Below, in pieces: positions 7,861 to 19,720 of a stretch of 64,000 bases of DNA. The DNA lies in NCBI GenBank assembly GCA_002778195.1, contig PCDI01000005.1, forward strand, positions 89,908 to 153,907, given 5' to 3'. Each line of letters begins with the position of its first letter. Position 1 is the first letter of the stretch. The notes below the pieces were generated by a model. The model was not told where the DNA came from. It saw nothing but the letters and a program-made list of their open reading frames with translations, and did no database searches. Made by a program: the position numbers and the translations under genes. This DNA comes from Raffaelea ambrosiae (Eukaryota; Ascomycota; Sordariomycetes; Ophiostomatales; Ophiostomataceae).

Positions 7861-10413
7861 TTACTGCTTCGCCAGGGCCGCCTTTACAATTCCCACCGCT
7901 TCCACCGCCACATCCTGCCCCCGTCGCCATGTATACAGGGCCACGCCTTGCGGAGCCAGCATGTCCTGTGCGTGGGCCAGCCGCCGACGCCACATGTCGA
8001 CCTTTTTGTTGGGCGGCACTGCAGCCGAGGACGTTGCTTGCTGGTTTCCCGAGTACTCGAAGCTGCTGCTGGTGCCGGTCCGTCGTGGCGGAAGCAGGGG
8101 TACCGGCTCGTTGGCTGAGGCGGCCGAGGCCGTGGACGTGCTGCTGGTGTTGGTCACTTGGGCAAGCGGGTGGTGGCTGGGCCCGGTCGCGGATGAGACG
8201 GACCCGGCGACGGGTCTCCGGCGGGGAGTGGGTGGCGGCGGCGGGCTGCCGCGAGATGATGTGGAGGATGTGCGAGAGATGGAGGAAGCAGCAGTGGCAA
8301 ACGCAGAAGCAGACGCAGAAGCAGACGCAGACGTAGACGTAGAAGCAAAAGAAGAAGCAGAGGTCTCTGCGGAGACCATGGAGCCCCGTAAAGACATGGG
8401 CTTGGCTGGCCGTGGCGGCGGCAGAGGCTTGCGGGTTGGCGACGAGGACGAAGGCGAAGACAATGCGGTTGCTGTTTCTGTTGTTGCTGCTATTTCTGCT
8501 GCCAACGGAGACGTCCTCTTTAGCCCGTTGTCGTTGCCATCGTTGTCGTCGTCAAAATCGATTAGTCTGCCCATGACGGGGCCGTCTGTCCTGGCCACTG
8601 TCCCGGGCAGCGGTGCCGATGCCGTCCGCGGCGGCGGTGCAGGTGGTCTCCGGTCCAAGGAGGACGTCGTGGTCGCCGCGTCAAAGTAGCCCGGCTGCTC
8701 CGGGGTGGTGACGTCGCGGATGAAGATGGCCAGCACACGCCCCGGGTGGGCCAGGACCAGGTCGGTGTACACCTCAAGATCGGCCTCGCCGCTGTCACCC
8801 ACGAGGAGAAAGCGGCGGTGGGGAAAGTCGCGCAGGATCTTTTCGAGGGTGCCGCGCTTGCGCTCCGCCACGGGTTCGAAGATGCCCTGCAGCATGCCGC
8901 TGTACTGCTTGAGATGCAGGGGCCCCCGCGGCAGGCCAGTGACGCTGAAGAAGGTGGACAGCATGGGAAACAGCTGCCAGGGGCTGTTGGAGCAGTAGTG
9001 GAACTGCACGCCAAGAGCCTGTAGGCTGCCGTACCACTCGCGCGTGCCCTCGACGGCCATCTCGGCGAGGTCCTTGACGAACGTGCTGCGGAAGATCTCG
9101 CGCGCGCCGCCGGCAATGTTGGACGCCTTGATGGTGTCGTCAATGTCGCTGATCAGGCTGACGCCGCGGTCCTCGACCAGTCGCACCGGCACCACCGCCG
9201 ACAGCGGGTCCGAGGCCGGTTGCGGGTTGTACGTTTCCGAGGGCGTGGTGCTGACGAGCACGCGCACATGCGTCGGCGCAAAATCGAGCGCCGCGCAGAT
9301 GGAGAAGTGGCCTGCGTCCGACGTAAACACCGTGCGCGACTCCGACTTGATTTCGTTGTAGAAGAAGAGCGTCACCGGCTGCGCCACGACAGGATTGGTC
9401 AAGAAGGGACCCAGCCGTGCCAGCAGGTTCTTGTTGGCCTCGAGCAGCTCGGCCTCGGTCATCTCGGGCACCGCCGTCGCCACCGCAGACGACGCCGACG
9501 CAGATGTTGTCGCATTGAGGGCCGAGCCCCACGACGGCCGCGGTGTCAGGTTGCCCGGCGCGGGAGACGTGGACCGTGACGTGGACCGTGATGTGTTGCT
9601 GCCGCTTAGTCCAGGCGAGTATGCTCGCTTGTTGCCGATTTTGCCGATTTTGCTGCTGTTGGCGGCGCGGCCGCTGACCTCCTCGTCGCTGTCCTCCATG
9701 GCCGTCGTCTGCGGCGTCTCGCTGTACTGCCCCCGTGTGGCCCTCTCTTTCTCTCCCTGGCCAAGCTTCTCAATGGCCTCGGCCTCGCGGGCAATGCGCT
9801 GCTGCTCTTTTATGTCCGTTGCCGATGCGGGCGGCTGCAGCTGGCCCGTCGCAGCGCCTGTCGCCGAGGCTGCTGCTGCCGTGTAGGGCGCCGGAATGCC
9901 GCTCAGTCGCCGTGCCAATCCTATCAGCATGCGGTTCTTGCGGCTCAGGGCCCCCCTTTGCGGCAGGTAGATCCAGCCGTGTACGTTGACGTCGACCACA
10001 GCCTTGGCGTCGTCGTGCCGCTCGTGCTGGTAGTGCCAGTAGTTCTCGTCGCCAGGTGCGGGGACAGCACCGTCCTGGCTCGCTGCCGCTCCGTCCGGGT
10101 TTCCGCCGCTAGCGCTGCTGATCTTGCCGTCGTCTGTGTACTTGCGCATATGGTTCTTGGCATACATGGGGAACAGCACCATCTGCGCGTCGCCGGACGT
10201 GGCAAACTGCACGGACGGGAAGGAGACCGGGATGCTGGGCGGGCGGTCTTCGTAGCCGTCGACGGTGCCGTCCGAGTCCAGCAGCGCACGGGAGGTGGTG
10301 TTGTACTGGTCTCGGATCTCAGACGCGGCCGCCACGCCGGCGCGGTAGACCGTGCCGGCCATGGCGGCGATGCGGCGGCGGCGAGAGCCGGGTTGGGCCC
10401 CATTGCCGTCCAT
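7861..10413 (-). CDS. APP1: App1-like phosphatidate phosphatase
   Basis: About 850 residues. The N-terminal part contains AAMAGTVYRAGVAAASEI, then a conserved beta-rich region (GWIYLPQRGALSRKNRMLIGLARRL in part). The catalytic domain carries the haloacid-dehalogenase signature DIDDTIKASN (about residue 421, DxDxT), followed by FHYCSNSPWQL and FLLVGDSGEADLEVY, all hallmarks of fungal App1. App1 is a Mg2+-dependent phosphatidate phosphatase acting at cortical actin patches and endocytic sites, making diacylglycerol. The C-terminal 250 residues are Ser/Ala/Pro-rich with proline clusters (PPPRPAKP, PPPPPTPRRRP, LLPPRRTG), plausible SH3-binding sites as in yeast App1. I chose ATG 10413 because the open frame upstream has no ATG and is proline/arginine-rich without homology. 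The gene is intact and probably functional. An upstream exon cannot be excluded. Confidence 0.85.
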   Translation of the reverse strand: MDGNGAQPGSRRRRIAAMAGTVYRAGVAAASEIRDQYNTTSRALLDSDGTVDGYEDRPPSIPVSFPSVQFATSGDAQMVLFPMYAKNHMRKYTDDGKISSASGGNPDGAAASQDGAVPAPGDENYWHYQHERHDDAKAVVDVNVHGWIYLPQRGALSRKNRMLIGLARRLSGIPAPYTAAAASATGAATGQLQPPASATDIKEQQRIAREAEAIEKLGQGEKERATRGQYSETPQTTAMEDSDEEVSGRAANSSKIGKIGNKRAYSPGLSGSNTSRSTSRSTSPAPGNLTPRPSWGSALNATTSASASSAVATAVPEMTEAELLEANKNLLARLGPFLTNPVVAQPVTLFFYNEIKSESRTVFTSDAGHFSICAALDFAPTHVRVLVSTTPSETYNPQPASDPLSAVVPVRLVEDRGVSLISDIDDTIKASNIAGGAREIFRSTFVKDLAEMAVEGTREWYGSLQALGVQFHYCSNSPWQLFPMLSTFFSVTGLPRGPLHLKQYSGMLQGIFEPVAERKRGTLEKILRDFPHRRFLLVGDSGEADLEVYTDLVLAHPGRVLAIFIRDVTTPEQPGYFDAATTTSSLDRRPPAPPPRTASAPLPGTVARTDGPVMGRLIDFDDDNDGNDNGLKRTSPLAAEIAATTETATALSSPSSSSPTRKPLPPPRPAKPMSLRGSMVSAETSASSFASTSTSASASASASAFATAASSISRTSSTSSRGSPPPPPTPRRRPVAGSVSSATGPSHHPLAQVTNTSSTSTASAASANEPVPLLPPRRTGTSSSFEYSGNQQATSSAAVPPNKKVDMWRRRLAHAQDMLAPQGVALYTWRRGQDVAVEAVGIVKAALAKQ

Positions 10414-13400
10414 TCTCTTCTCAAGTGGCTGTCGTCGCAGCAAGAGGGGCCGCGGCTGCTCGACAATGAAGCGGTAGAGCCGAATGTGGGCACGCTGACG
10501 GTAGCGAGGGATGGTCTCCAGACGCAGCCGAAGGTAGTGTTCGCGCAGAGGTATCCGAGGAGGGGTGGGAGGAGCTGTCGATGGCCAGAAGAGGCGCCCA
10601 AGAAGTGCGGGGAGGCGGGACAGGCGCCCGAAGCGTGCCGGGTTGCGCAGAGCTGCAGGAGGCAGGTGAGCTGGAAGGGGGTGGTGCGCGTGGCGAGTAG
10701 CAGCGGCTGAAGAAGGAGGATGCGGGCTTGGATGACAAGTAGGAAGAGGATGAGGAGGAAGATGGGATGGAGACGTCGGCTTTGCGCGCGGAGACGCCTT
10801 CGAGCTGAGGCGCGCCGGACCAGACCGCCAGGGAGGCTCCAGCTTTGGGGGTTTTCTGTGCAATAAATATGATCAGCAGCTGGTCAAGCGGAGAAACGAC
10901 TCGTCGGCGGCGTTGTCTCGGATGGCCGCCACGAGGCCGCAGAGGTGGTCTTCGCGGTCCGGTCCCGTGCGGATGCGCGGGTCGCACTGGGGTCGTCAGG
11001 CGGGACAGGCAAACAGCTGCTGGACAGGCGCCGCCAAAACACAGTGGGTTCGGACAACTGTGAAGAGGGCAAGACGCGGCCGTTGCGAGTGTGCATCATG
11101 GGCCCAAAAGTTCATGAGCAAATGCGAGAATGGCTGATGCTAGGCTGCTGCTGCCTTTTTTGGAGGGGCGACTCTTTTAGGCGGGTGAGACAACGAGACG
11201 CTAGCTCGCATCTCCGCTTTGTTCCCCACTCCAAGCACAGCCTCGCGCCTCGTGCCTGCCTTCTTCAGCTGCTCCAGTGTCTCGGTGCGCCATCTTGTGA
11301 GTCCAAAACCTTGTGCGACATTGCTCATCCGCCTCGGAGATGGCATTTCCTTTTCGTTGGATGTCCGCAACCGTCTCTGCTATTTGGCGCCACGCCGGCC
11401 CCCCGATGATGCTTCCTCGTGTGGTCGCAGGCACTGGTGTTGTTTTACTCAAGTAGATTGTAGAATGCAATCACAGACAAGACCAGATTCTTTTTTTTTT
11501 TTGGTGTCAATGTCGAAATGCCTTGAGTCAATTGATAGGGCCTGGGGAACAATAGGCTGGCAAATTATGGTGTTTCATGGCTGGCCATCCGACCAAACGG
11601 TAGCCAATGCACTCGCTGTATTTTAGGTCCTGTGGGCGGCGACCTACAGTGCTACCAAGCCCTGTAACTAGCTATTCCTAATGACCTGCAGGAACACAGG
11701 GCTCGACCGCAAGACACAATTAAACACTGCATATTCGGCTACCGAGCCTACCCTGTATGATGCGGCCACCAGAGCCAGAGCAGTTCGTCTGTGCGAGTAG
11801 TCTGTGCAGAAAACCGATAGAATGCCGAAGCTTGTCTGGAGAGGTGTGTGTTGCTACTTTACTACATACGAGTAGTGCTATTTAAGATTCGCGACATCTT
11901 GTGCGTCGGTAGTTGTATGCTGTCTTTGTTAGCCTTTTTCATCAAAGTAATAGTCGTCTTCAAAATAGCGGTTCATTGCATGTATCTTACACCGCAGAAG
12001 GCTAAAGCATCTACAGCATTATGCCTTCTTTTAGCCTCCTAGTCCGTCATGTGCATTGGCCGCAGGTGTCCGTCGGTGCAAAGACATTCATATGCGAGAT
12101 ATCTGAAGGTGGATTCGTAAGATAGAATGCCTGGATGGTGGCACTCATTTCGCCTACGAGTACAGAGTCACTGTAACAGCCTACGAGTACAGTCTCGGCA
12201 TCTATTCAGCCAATGGGCTTATCAGACGTTGCAAAAAATCACGAATGCGAATAGGGGCCGGAAGGTGTGAGTAATAGAGAATTTTTTATTTCTTTTACCA
12301 CTGCTGTGTTTGTCTTATTATGAGTATTCTCTATCGGCTCGTAATGCTCGTTTGCCGTGGTAAAATAGGCGGCATTTCCACAGCCAGCTTCTTCACACTT
12401 ATTCGGCTGCTCGGTGTTTGCTCTGTCAGGCTACTACGAGTATGTACGAGTACCGCCATAGCCCAAACGGCTTGGCCTACGTTACCCGCACTTCGTTGGT
12501 TGGAGAAGGGATGACCCGGTTGTGCTGGAACTGCATTGTTGCTGGGCAACGGATGAGGATGTGTGGGTCGTTGCCCCTCTGAGACTTAGCGCAATACGTG
12601 ACGTGAGCCAGAGCTGCCAGTGTACATACATAGTAGTTACTATGTAGTTAGTACATACTAGTATTAGTGACACAGCTGTTACTCCGCAAATTAGCAGCTT
12701 TGCAAAAATACCAGTACTTGTCAGTAGTTATGGCCAACCGCAAGCCACCGAAGGATTCAGACAGACACACCCACATCAGACAAACGGATGACCGTTGGCT
12801 GCAACCGTAGCCTCAACCTGGTAAATGGGGTGCTGGTAGTTTTTTGGTTTTTTTTTTCGCCGTAATATGTCGATCGTTTCTACTCGTACTATGAACAGAG
12901 CGTTGTGCGGTTTGAGTCCTTTTTATGGTGTGGTGTTTGGTGTACGAGTATCTCACTTACTGTGTATTGTTTGGCGTCTTTGTTGGCGTCATTGGCGTCT
13001 TTCTTGTTTCTTTTGTTTCTTTTCTTTTCTTTTTGTTCTTTCTTTTTACGAGTACTCTTCCTCCTGCAGCAGACCTGTCACATCCAGCTGTCACATCTTG
13101 GCCGTCACATGAACCCCGGTTCTATTGTATCTTGCTGTCAGCATCTTGACTGACTACAGAATGTACAGGGTATCACCCTTCCACGGCCACCATGCATTGA
13201 TTGGGTCGCACTGGCCTTGCAACAACAACACTCGTTGCTCAGATGCCTACTACTCGTATGTACTCGTAGTAAGAAGTTGCCAACATACTACAAAGTATGT
13301 AGGTGGAGAGGGGTCGGCGAGTCTGCGAGCGGCGGCAAAGGTGCTTGATGGCAGTTACTACGGTGTACAAAGTAGAAAGTATGTAAACTGGCTGTGACTC

Positions 13401-16288
13401 TGTGTGCAAGCTCTGTAGCGAAGGTTACAACGACAGGTCAAGCATCGAGATTGGCCAATTTCGCGGCACGAGCACCAAAACAGAGCGGAACGGCAGGCAC
13501 ATCTGCAGCTAACACTGCAGCTAACAGTGCATTGACCGCCAGTCTGCGCTCTTCTGTTGTTGATGTGCTTCGTACCCAGTCAAGAGATAAATCGCGTCTG
13601 TTGCCAACACGCCAGCCGAAAGAACGAGCAGAGGGGTGTATGAGCTACGAACATATTGCATAGCAGGATGCAGGTGCAGGAAAAAAGAAAGCAACATTGT
13701 ATCCGAGCTTACCCTGTACGAGTACACCCGGTGGGTGAAAGGCACAAATGAGTACTCGTACGAGTAAGATGCTCTGTTCTACTGTGTATGAGAAACCACG
13801 GCCAAGTGGAAGCTTAAACATCGCAGAATAATACATACTACTATGTATGTAGTAACAAGACTATTGTCATACGAGGCCCGGGGTGGCGGCCGGCAAAGAG
13901 TGGGCAACACAGCTTCTGGGAAAGGCATCGGAAGCATGCAAAACACGCAGAACACGCACAACACACAAAGCAGAGCAAGCACGGAAGGAAGGGCTAAAAC
14001 AAGGAAGACAAAGCAAGGGACACATGGCTGACAGGGGCGCGAAACCAAACCCCGTTGCAAGTTAGCGCTGCCAGAGAGTTACATGTTACAGCGCATCTTA
14101 AGAAGGAGGCAGACACATCAATCAGCGTGTAGTTACGGTGTATTTAAAGGTTTGAAAAGAGCGGCCTCCTTTTCAAGGCTCGTAAGATGCCATCTCTTGC
14201 GGCTTCCGCCAGACCCCAAATGCGACCCGTCACCTCCCACGAGCGTTGAGTGCCTGCAGCATCGCCTTTGACTTGCCGGTCCACGATGCCGTGTTCCTGC
14301 TTTAGAGCAGCTTGATTAGATTGCGCTTCCCGGCGATCCGAATCTTCAGACTGGAAAAGGGGAAGGCCCTGTCTGAGCAATCAGCTTGGCCAATCTCAGC
14401 CTGCTTGCATAATAGTACTCGTAGTCTCAGACGATCTGACATTTTGAACAGTTTGCCCACATCTGCGAAACTACCGATGCAGAACCCCATCCAAGCAAAA
14501 TTCGCGTAAACAATCCACCTGGAGACAGATAGGACGGGAAAATAGAGCAAGAAAAAAGAGCAAAAGCTCGTAGCTGCAGATGCTGCCTAACGATGCCCCG
14601 GTTTGGACCCAATGTTCGTACACGCCGGTCCCAGTTTTGGCTGTCGTCTCGTCCCATAGCACATATTGCCTGCTATAATACGGTTAGCCTGGCCAGCAGA
14701 ACAGCACATTAATGTGACCGCCGCGACCCACCACGGTGGGTGAAAATCTCTAGCGGCGGTTGCCAGCCAAACAACGCCCAGCTAATCCGCATTCGAGGGG
14801 AAGGGGCCCCGCTTTGCCAATTTCGTGCCTGCCAAAAGTAAACACAAACAAAAAAAAAGGCGAAAAATAAACGAAGAAATTAAGATGCATACAAAGTAGT
14901 AAGAAAAAACACTGCCAGGCGATCCAGTTGACCCAGTCAACCTGGTCACTCCTTCCTGCTGTGGTTTCCACACTCCCGGGGGACACATCTTTCCACCGGT
15001 TGCTCCTTCCATGCTAGGCCCCTTTTCGTCGTCTGCGACTTCCCCTCTGTGTCTCCATGTCTCCTTGTCTTGACAAGTCTCTTTCTGATTCTTTTGATTC
15101 TCTGATCTTCCGCCCACTCGAGTACACATTGTGCTCATGTACCCATGTACTTACGTCTCTTGGCTATTGACTGTTTTTAGTAGGAACCCCCTTGCCGGGC
15201 CACTCTATTTTTTCCCGACCCTGCCTCTTCTGTCAGGGCTGCCTGATATATCAGCAAACCGCCCCGTTTCTCGCCCAGCGCCCTTTTCTCCCTGCATCGC
15301 CGACACAACCTCGACATAACTTTGACACAAAACCACACATTGTGCTTGCGTCCTCGCCCTTCTGTAAGTGAGGACATCCCAGGCGACGGTGCCACAGCAA
15401 GTCGCGCTCGCCAACCGACCCTGGACCACCAGGACACTGCCGCGGCCGCCACACGCAACTTCACAACCCCTCTGTTTTGGCCGCATCCTCCCAAAAATCT
15501 CACGATTTGTTGACGTTGTCTTCAGAGCTCAACAAACACCCGCCACAACACCGCAGCAGCCCTTTTCCAGCATATCTCGACGAAGATAGACTCGCCCCTG
15601 ACCGCTTAGCATTCCGATCGGCCAGGAAACAACCACTCGATTTGTCCTCGGCTGACCGTTTCCAGCTCGTCCCGCTTTGCGTTTGTTAGCATTTGCATTG
15701 GTGCCCGGCGTTTTCTTTCTGCTCTTTCTTCCCTTCTGCAGCTTCACTCTCTCGGCTGTCCGTTTCTCTCTCTCCCTCGCCCTCTTCTTGTTTCATTGCA
15801 TTGCCTGCTTCCGGTGCGTATATGCTCTTCCACCCAGCTCAAGAGCCGAGCACACACATACAAGACAAACTTTTTTTCTCCGCACACCTGGGCTTGGACG
15901 CACCACCGATTACCTTCATGCCTCTGCTAACGCTCTGCTTGCATTCTTCTCGTCTTAGACCTCTCCCGTAACGACTGTCACGACCACTTGCTTCCTGTTG
16001 CATTCTGCATGGCCTGCCCGAGATACCTCTTTTAGACTAGCGTTCCTTTCTCGTCTCCCTATTGCTTTAATTCTTGCCGGTCTCTTTTCTTCTCAACCCA
16101 CTTTCGACGACGGTCGACGATAGTTGACAACTCCTGCTCCCGCATAATCTAGCTTTGCTGCTTGGTCGAACCATACGAAGCGCCACGCTTTTTCTTGTGT
16201 CTGGCCAAACAGACGAAATCCCCCCCACTTGGCTGTTTCCGACCAATCTCACAACTTCACCCTGGATCGGTAACATCCCTCTCTGAGG
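10414..16288. other. Large gene-free spacer with palindromic motifs
   Basis: Nearly 6 kb without a gene I can support. From about 11,860 to 14,420 the 8-base palindrome-like word TACGAGTA/TACTCGTA recurs (for example 11867, 12155, 12182, 12435, 12445), along with TACTATGTA-type words (12630-12660, 13830-13855). The open frames present are short and give low-complexity or homopolymer-like proteins. The part nearest 16,288 is the CT-rich leader and promoter of the next gene. Confidence 0.5.
15676..16150 (+). promoter_or_regulatory. CT-rich leader of the membrane/coiled-coil gene
   Basis: Long pyrimidine runs (TTTCTTTCTGCTCTTTCTTCCC and similar) occupy this stretch before the ATG at 16289. Such CT-rich blocks commonly mark transcription start regions of constitutive fungal genes. 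The exact start site cannot be told from sequence. Confidence 0.35.
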
Positions 16289-16938
16289 ATGAGCGCTCCG
16301 CCTCCGCCTCCGCCACACGGCGAGGTGCCGAGACAACCAGGCGGCAGCGGATTGCCGCCGGGCAACTATGATATATTCATCATCCCCGAGCACTCCGCTG
16401 GCGCGGGCTTCCTGTACCTGCCATCCTTGAGACCTAGCATCAACAGCTTTGTCGCCGGTTTTGCAACCGCCCTAGCTGTTGTGGCCCTTGGCCACAGCAT
16501 GGCCCCAGCCTTCCAGACTTGGTGGGCCAATTTTCAAGGAATGGGAAATGTGGGCTTGGCCATGCTCGTCTTTGCTGTCGCAATGGGCGCCTGGTCACTT
16601 GGCCGAGTGCAACATGACGGCGGCGCATCGACGCGTGGTGCATCGACGCGTGGTGCTGGCTCTGGCCCTGGCGCCACTGGGCCAGGCATGGGCAGTGCAG
16701 GTAGTCAAAGCAATGCGAGATACAGTTCTCCTCCGCCACCGCCTCCGCCTCCACCGCCTCCTCCTCAAGAGGAGCCACGAACTGAGCCTCCTCCACAATC
16801 GCCTCCACGGCCGGGCACCCAATATGCGGAACAGCCTAAACCCTCGTGGCAGCAGCAAGAGCAGCAGCCACCGCCTAAGCCGTCGTGGCAGCAACAACAG
16901 GAGCAACAAGAGCAGCAGAAGCAGCAGCAGCCGCCGCA

Positions 16939-16980
<42 letters not shown>

Positions 16981-19126
16981 CGAACCCTCATGGCAGCAGC
17001 AGCAAGAACAGCAGCAGCAAGAACAGCAACAGCAACAGCCGCCGCCCCCCAAACCTGCATGGCAACAGCAGCAAGAGCAGCAGCAGCAGCAGCCGCCGCC
17101 CCCCAAACCCGCATGGCAGCAGCAGCAAGAACAGCAACAGCAACAGCAACGGCAACAGCCGCCGCCCCCCAAACCTGCATGGCAACAGCAGCAAGAGCAG
17201 CAGCAGCAGCAGCCGCCACCCCCCAAGCCATCCTGGCAACAGCAGCAGCCGCCACCTAAACCATCATGGCAACAGCAGCAGCAGCAACAACAACAACAAC
17301 AACAACAGAAATCACAACAGCAACAGTACAAGTCACGCGCACCCCCACCAAAACCAAACACCTCCAGGGCAGAAGCAACCAAAGGAGCCTGGGAAAGGGC
17401 AAGGGAAGAAATACGAAAGAAAGAAGAGGAAAGGAAGGCACAAGAGGCAGAGAAACGAAGACGAGAGGAGGCGGCGCAGAAGCTCCGCGAGCTGCGCGAA
17501 AAGGAGGCAAGGGAACGGGCCGAGCGAGAACGACGAGACAAGGAACAGCAGGAGAAACGGGCAAAGGATCTGCGGGAGAGACTGGAAAGAGAAAGGCGGG
17601 AGCGAGAACGTCTGGAAAAGGAGGTTCGCGAAAAGATTGAGCGCGAGCAACGGGAAAAACTTGAACGTGAACAGCGTGAGCGCGAACAGCGAGAACGTGA
17701 GCAGCGAGAGCAGCGAGAGCGCGAACAGCGAGAACGCGAACAGCGAGAACGCGAACAGCGAGAACGCGAACAGCGAGAACGTGAGGAGCGCGAAAAACGA
17801 GAAAGGGAAGCTGCCGCAACAGAAATCGCACGACTGAAAAAGACGGAAGAGGACCGAACGACTCGGAAGGGCAGCTCATACGCCTTCTCGGCCTTGGGAG
17901 AGAAGACAAATCCGTGGCCCAACGGCAAGCCACCAGTCCCGGCCGCATTTCCAACATCCAAAAAGTCGACGGGCACACCATCTGTGGCGCCATCAGTCAC
18001 CTCTCACGCGCCGTCGGTCCCGTCCCATGCGCCGCCCAAGACGCCCTCTCACGCGACCTCTTCTTATGCTCATTCACACGCGCCTTCACAGACGGGCTCA
18101 CAGGCCCGCACGGAAACGGGAACCCAGATCCGAGACGAGGACGAGACATACTCTTACCGGCCGTACGACAAGCCTAAGCGGCCCTATGCCACGCGCAAGA
18201 AGTCCGTGTCCGACTTCTCCGAGTCTTCCTGGGCCCCGTCAATGTCGACGGCGCGGACAACGCCGCCGCCGTCGATGCGGACGCCGTACACGACCAACGA
18301 TCCGGACAAGGTTGTCATTAAGGCAGTGTACGGCTTCCTCAACCAATTCGCCAAGACGCCGTCGTCACAGCTGGTATCCGGGGTGGGCACAGTCACGGAC
18401 GGGCTCATCCTGCGCATCACCACCGAAGGTCTGTTTATAGACGACGACGTCCGCGGCGTTCCCCAGCGCGAATGGGACGTGAAAGCGTGGACCCTAAAGC
18501 TGGTAGAGGTATGGTGCCCCGCGCATGCTGTTGCTCTTGCGAATTCTGCTGCGAACGAGAATGATTTGAAATCGGCGAAACCGGCGGCCGCAAAAGTCAA
18601 CCACCCGGCGTGGCGCCGGTCGGCTGCGGCGATTGCCTACGGCATGACCCGCGGCGATCCGCGGCCGCTAACGGACGAGACTGCGGACGCCTATTTGAGC
18701 GACATGCTGCGAGAGTGCAAGGCGCTTTGCAGCTTAGGGCTGTGCGATGCTGCTTTGTGTGCTTGTGCTTTTGGTGCCTCTGCTTCTGCTGCAAGTTCTG
18801 CTGCGAGTTCTTCTGCTGCTTCCGAGACTGCGTCGTCGTTTTCTGCTTCATCTGCTGCGTCCTCACACACCGGTACTAATGCACGGCCATCGCCATTCAA
18901 CCCACAGACAGGCGAGTGGAAATCAAAAGGGCTACACTTGCTTCGCGCCACAGTGCGCGACCAGGAAGGCAAGCGGTACCTGTTTGTCATCAGCCAGGAG
19001 GAAGCTTGGAAAGTGTCTGTCGGCCTGCAGCGCCTCCGCAAGGGGACGCAGGTGCGGTCACTTGGTGTTGCTGGGCTAAGCAACTCGGAGGTGAAGTCGA
19101 CGCTCGAGCTGCTAGGCTGGGGCTAG
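16289..19126 (+). CDS. Two-helix membrane protein with Pro/Gln repeats and charged coiled coil
   Basis: 945 residues, single exon, start at ATG 16289. Two hydrophobic helices sit near the N-terminus (about residues 51-70, FVAGFATALAVVALGHS, and 85-105, GLAMLVFAVAMGAWSLG). They are followed by Pro-rich runs, then a PPPPKPAWQQQQEQQQQ-type repeat block (about residues 160-350), then a 150-residue Arg/Glu stretch predicted to be a long charged helix with EQRER units, then a Ser/Thr-rich linker. The C-terminal 260 residues look like a real domain (VVIKAVYGFLNQFAKTP, GLILRITTEGLFIDDDV, KRYLFVISQEEAWKVSVGLQ). I recognise no family. The architecture suggests a membrane-anchored scaffold with a cytoplasmic rod; this is inference. 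Repeat length probably varies between strains. Confidence 0.75.
16916..17300 (+). repeat. Coding tandem repeat (Pro/Trp/Gln units)
   Basis: Imperfect units of about 60 bases, each encoding a proline run, KPAW or KPSW and a glutamine run, are repeated about five times inside the preceding gene, bounded by pure CCG and CAG/CAA runs. The units stay in frame. Confidence 0.85.
17640..17800 (+). repeat. Coding tandem repeat (REQRE units)
   Basis: Units of about 15 bases encoding REQRE-type pentapeptides recur roughly nine times in the charged helix of the same gene. The repeats keep the reading frame. Confidence 0.8.
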
Positions 19127-19720
19127 AGGGGATGAAAAGCAGAAGATCAGAACGACAAGGGAGCGTCAAAAAGAACGATGTGAAAGACACGAGGAATCGG
19201 AGGAAAATAGATACGAAGTCATGTTGCGGTGTTGTGCTTTTTTCTCCAGATACCCAAAAAGTGTCACGGCTTTTTTCATCATGTTGTTTACTGTACCGTC
19301 TGGAGTTTATATAGCCTGTCCCATTTTGTTTACGCATGTTATGACGGGAATGTAGGGTGGCGACAAGAAAAGACTAGTCAGAAGTTAATCTCACTGTTTG
19401 GAATGTGAAGTTTTAGTTCCGCAGGGGTGCAATCCATTGTGATGTGGGTTTGTCTAAATTTCGAGGTCGAGGTCATGCGAACTTGATTTTGTTGGTTTGA
19501 CAAACCAACAGCAGGAACTATGAGATTTATACGATGGCCCGAGAACCATGGACTACATAGTAACAATGTTAGTAACAATGTTAACGCTATCGGCTACGAC
19601 CACATCTGAAGCAGAATACCGAACAAGACAATGTTCCAAATTGGGGTTTTATTTATTTTTTTTTTTGAAAAATTGCCAAAAAAGGGGGTCCTGATGTGAA
19701 TAAGAGATACGAGAGTATCT
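19127..19720. other. Spacer with a perfect short palindrome
   Basis: No gene. It contains a 10-base-arm palindrome, TGTTGGTTTG and its complement around a single A, at 19490-19510, and T-rich tracts near 19,655. It holds the 3' untranslated region of the upstream gene. Confidence 0.45.

Noticed and set aside
12867..13153. Small membrane protein frames rich in Phe and Leu
   Set aside because: Three overlapping frames give similar hydrophobic products from a TTTCTTTT tract; composition alone explains them.
16765..18000. Cys/Gly/Ser/Arg-rich frame of 411 residues on the minus strand
   Set aside because: It is the antisense reading of the CAG/CCG and GAA/CGN coding repeats; polycysteine and polyserine runs are an artefact of those repeats.
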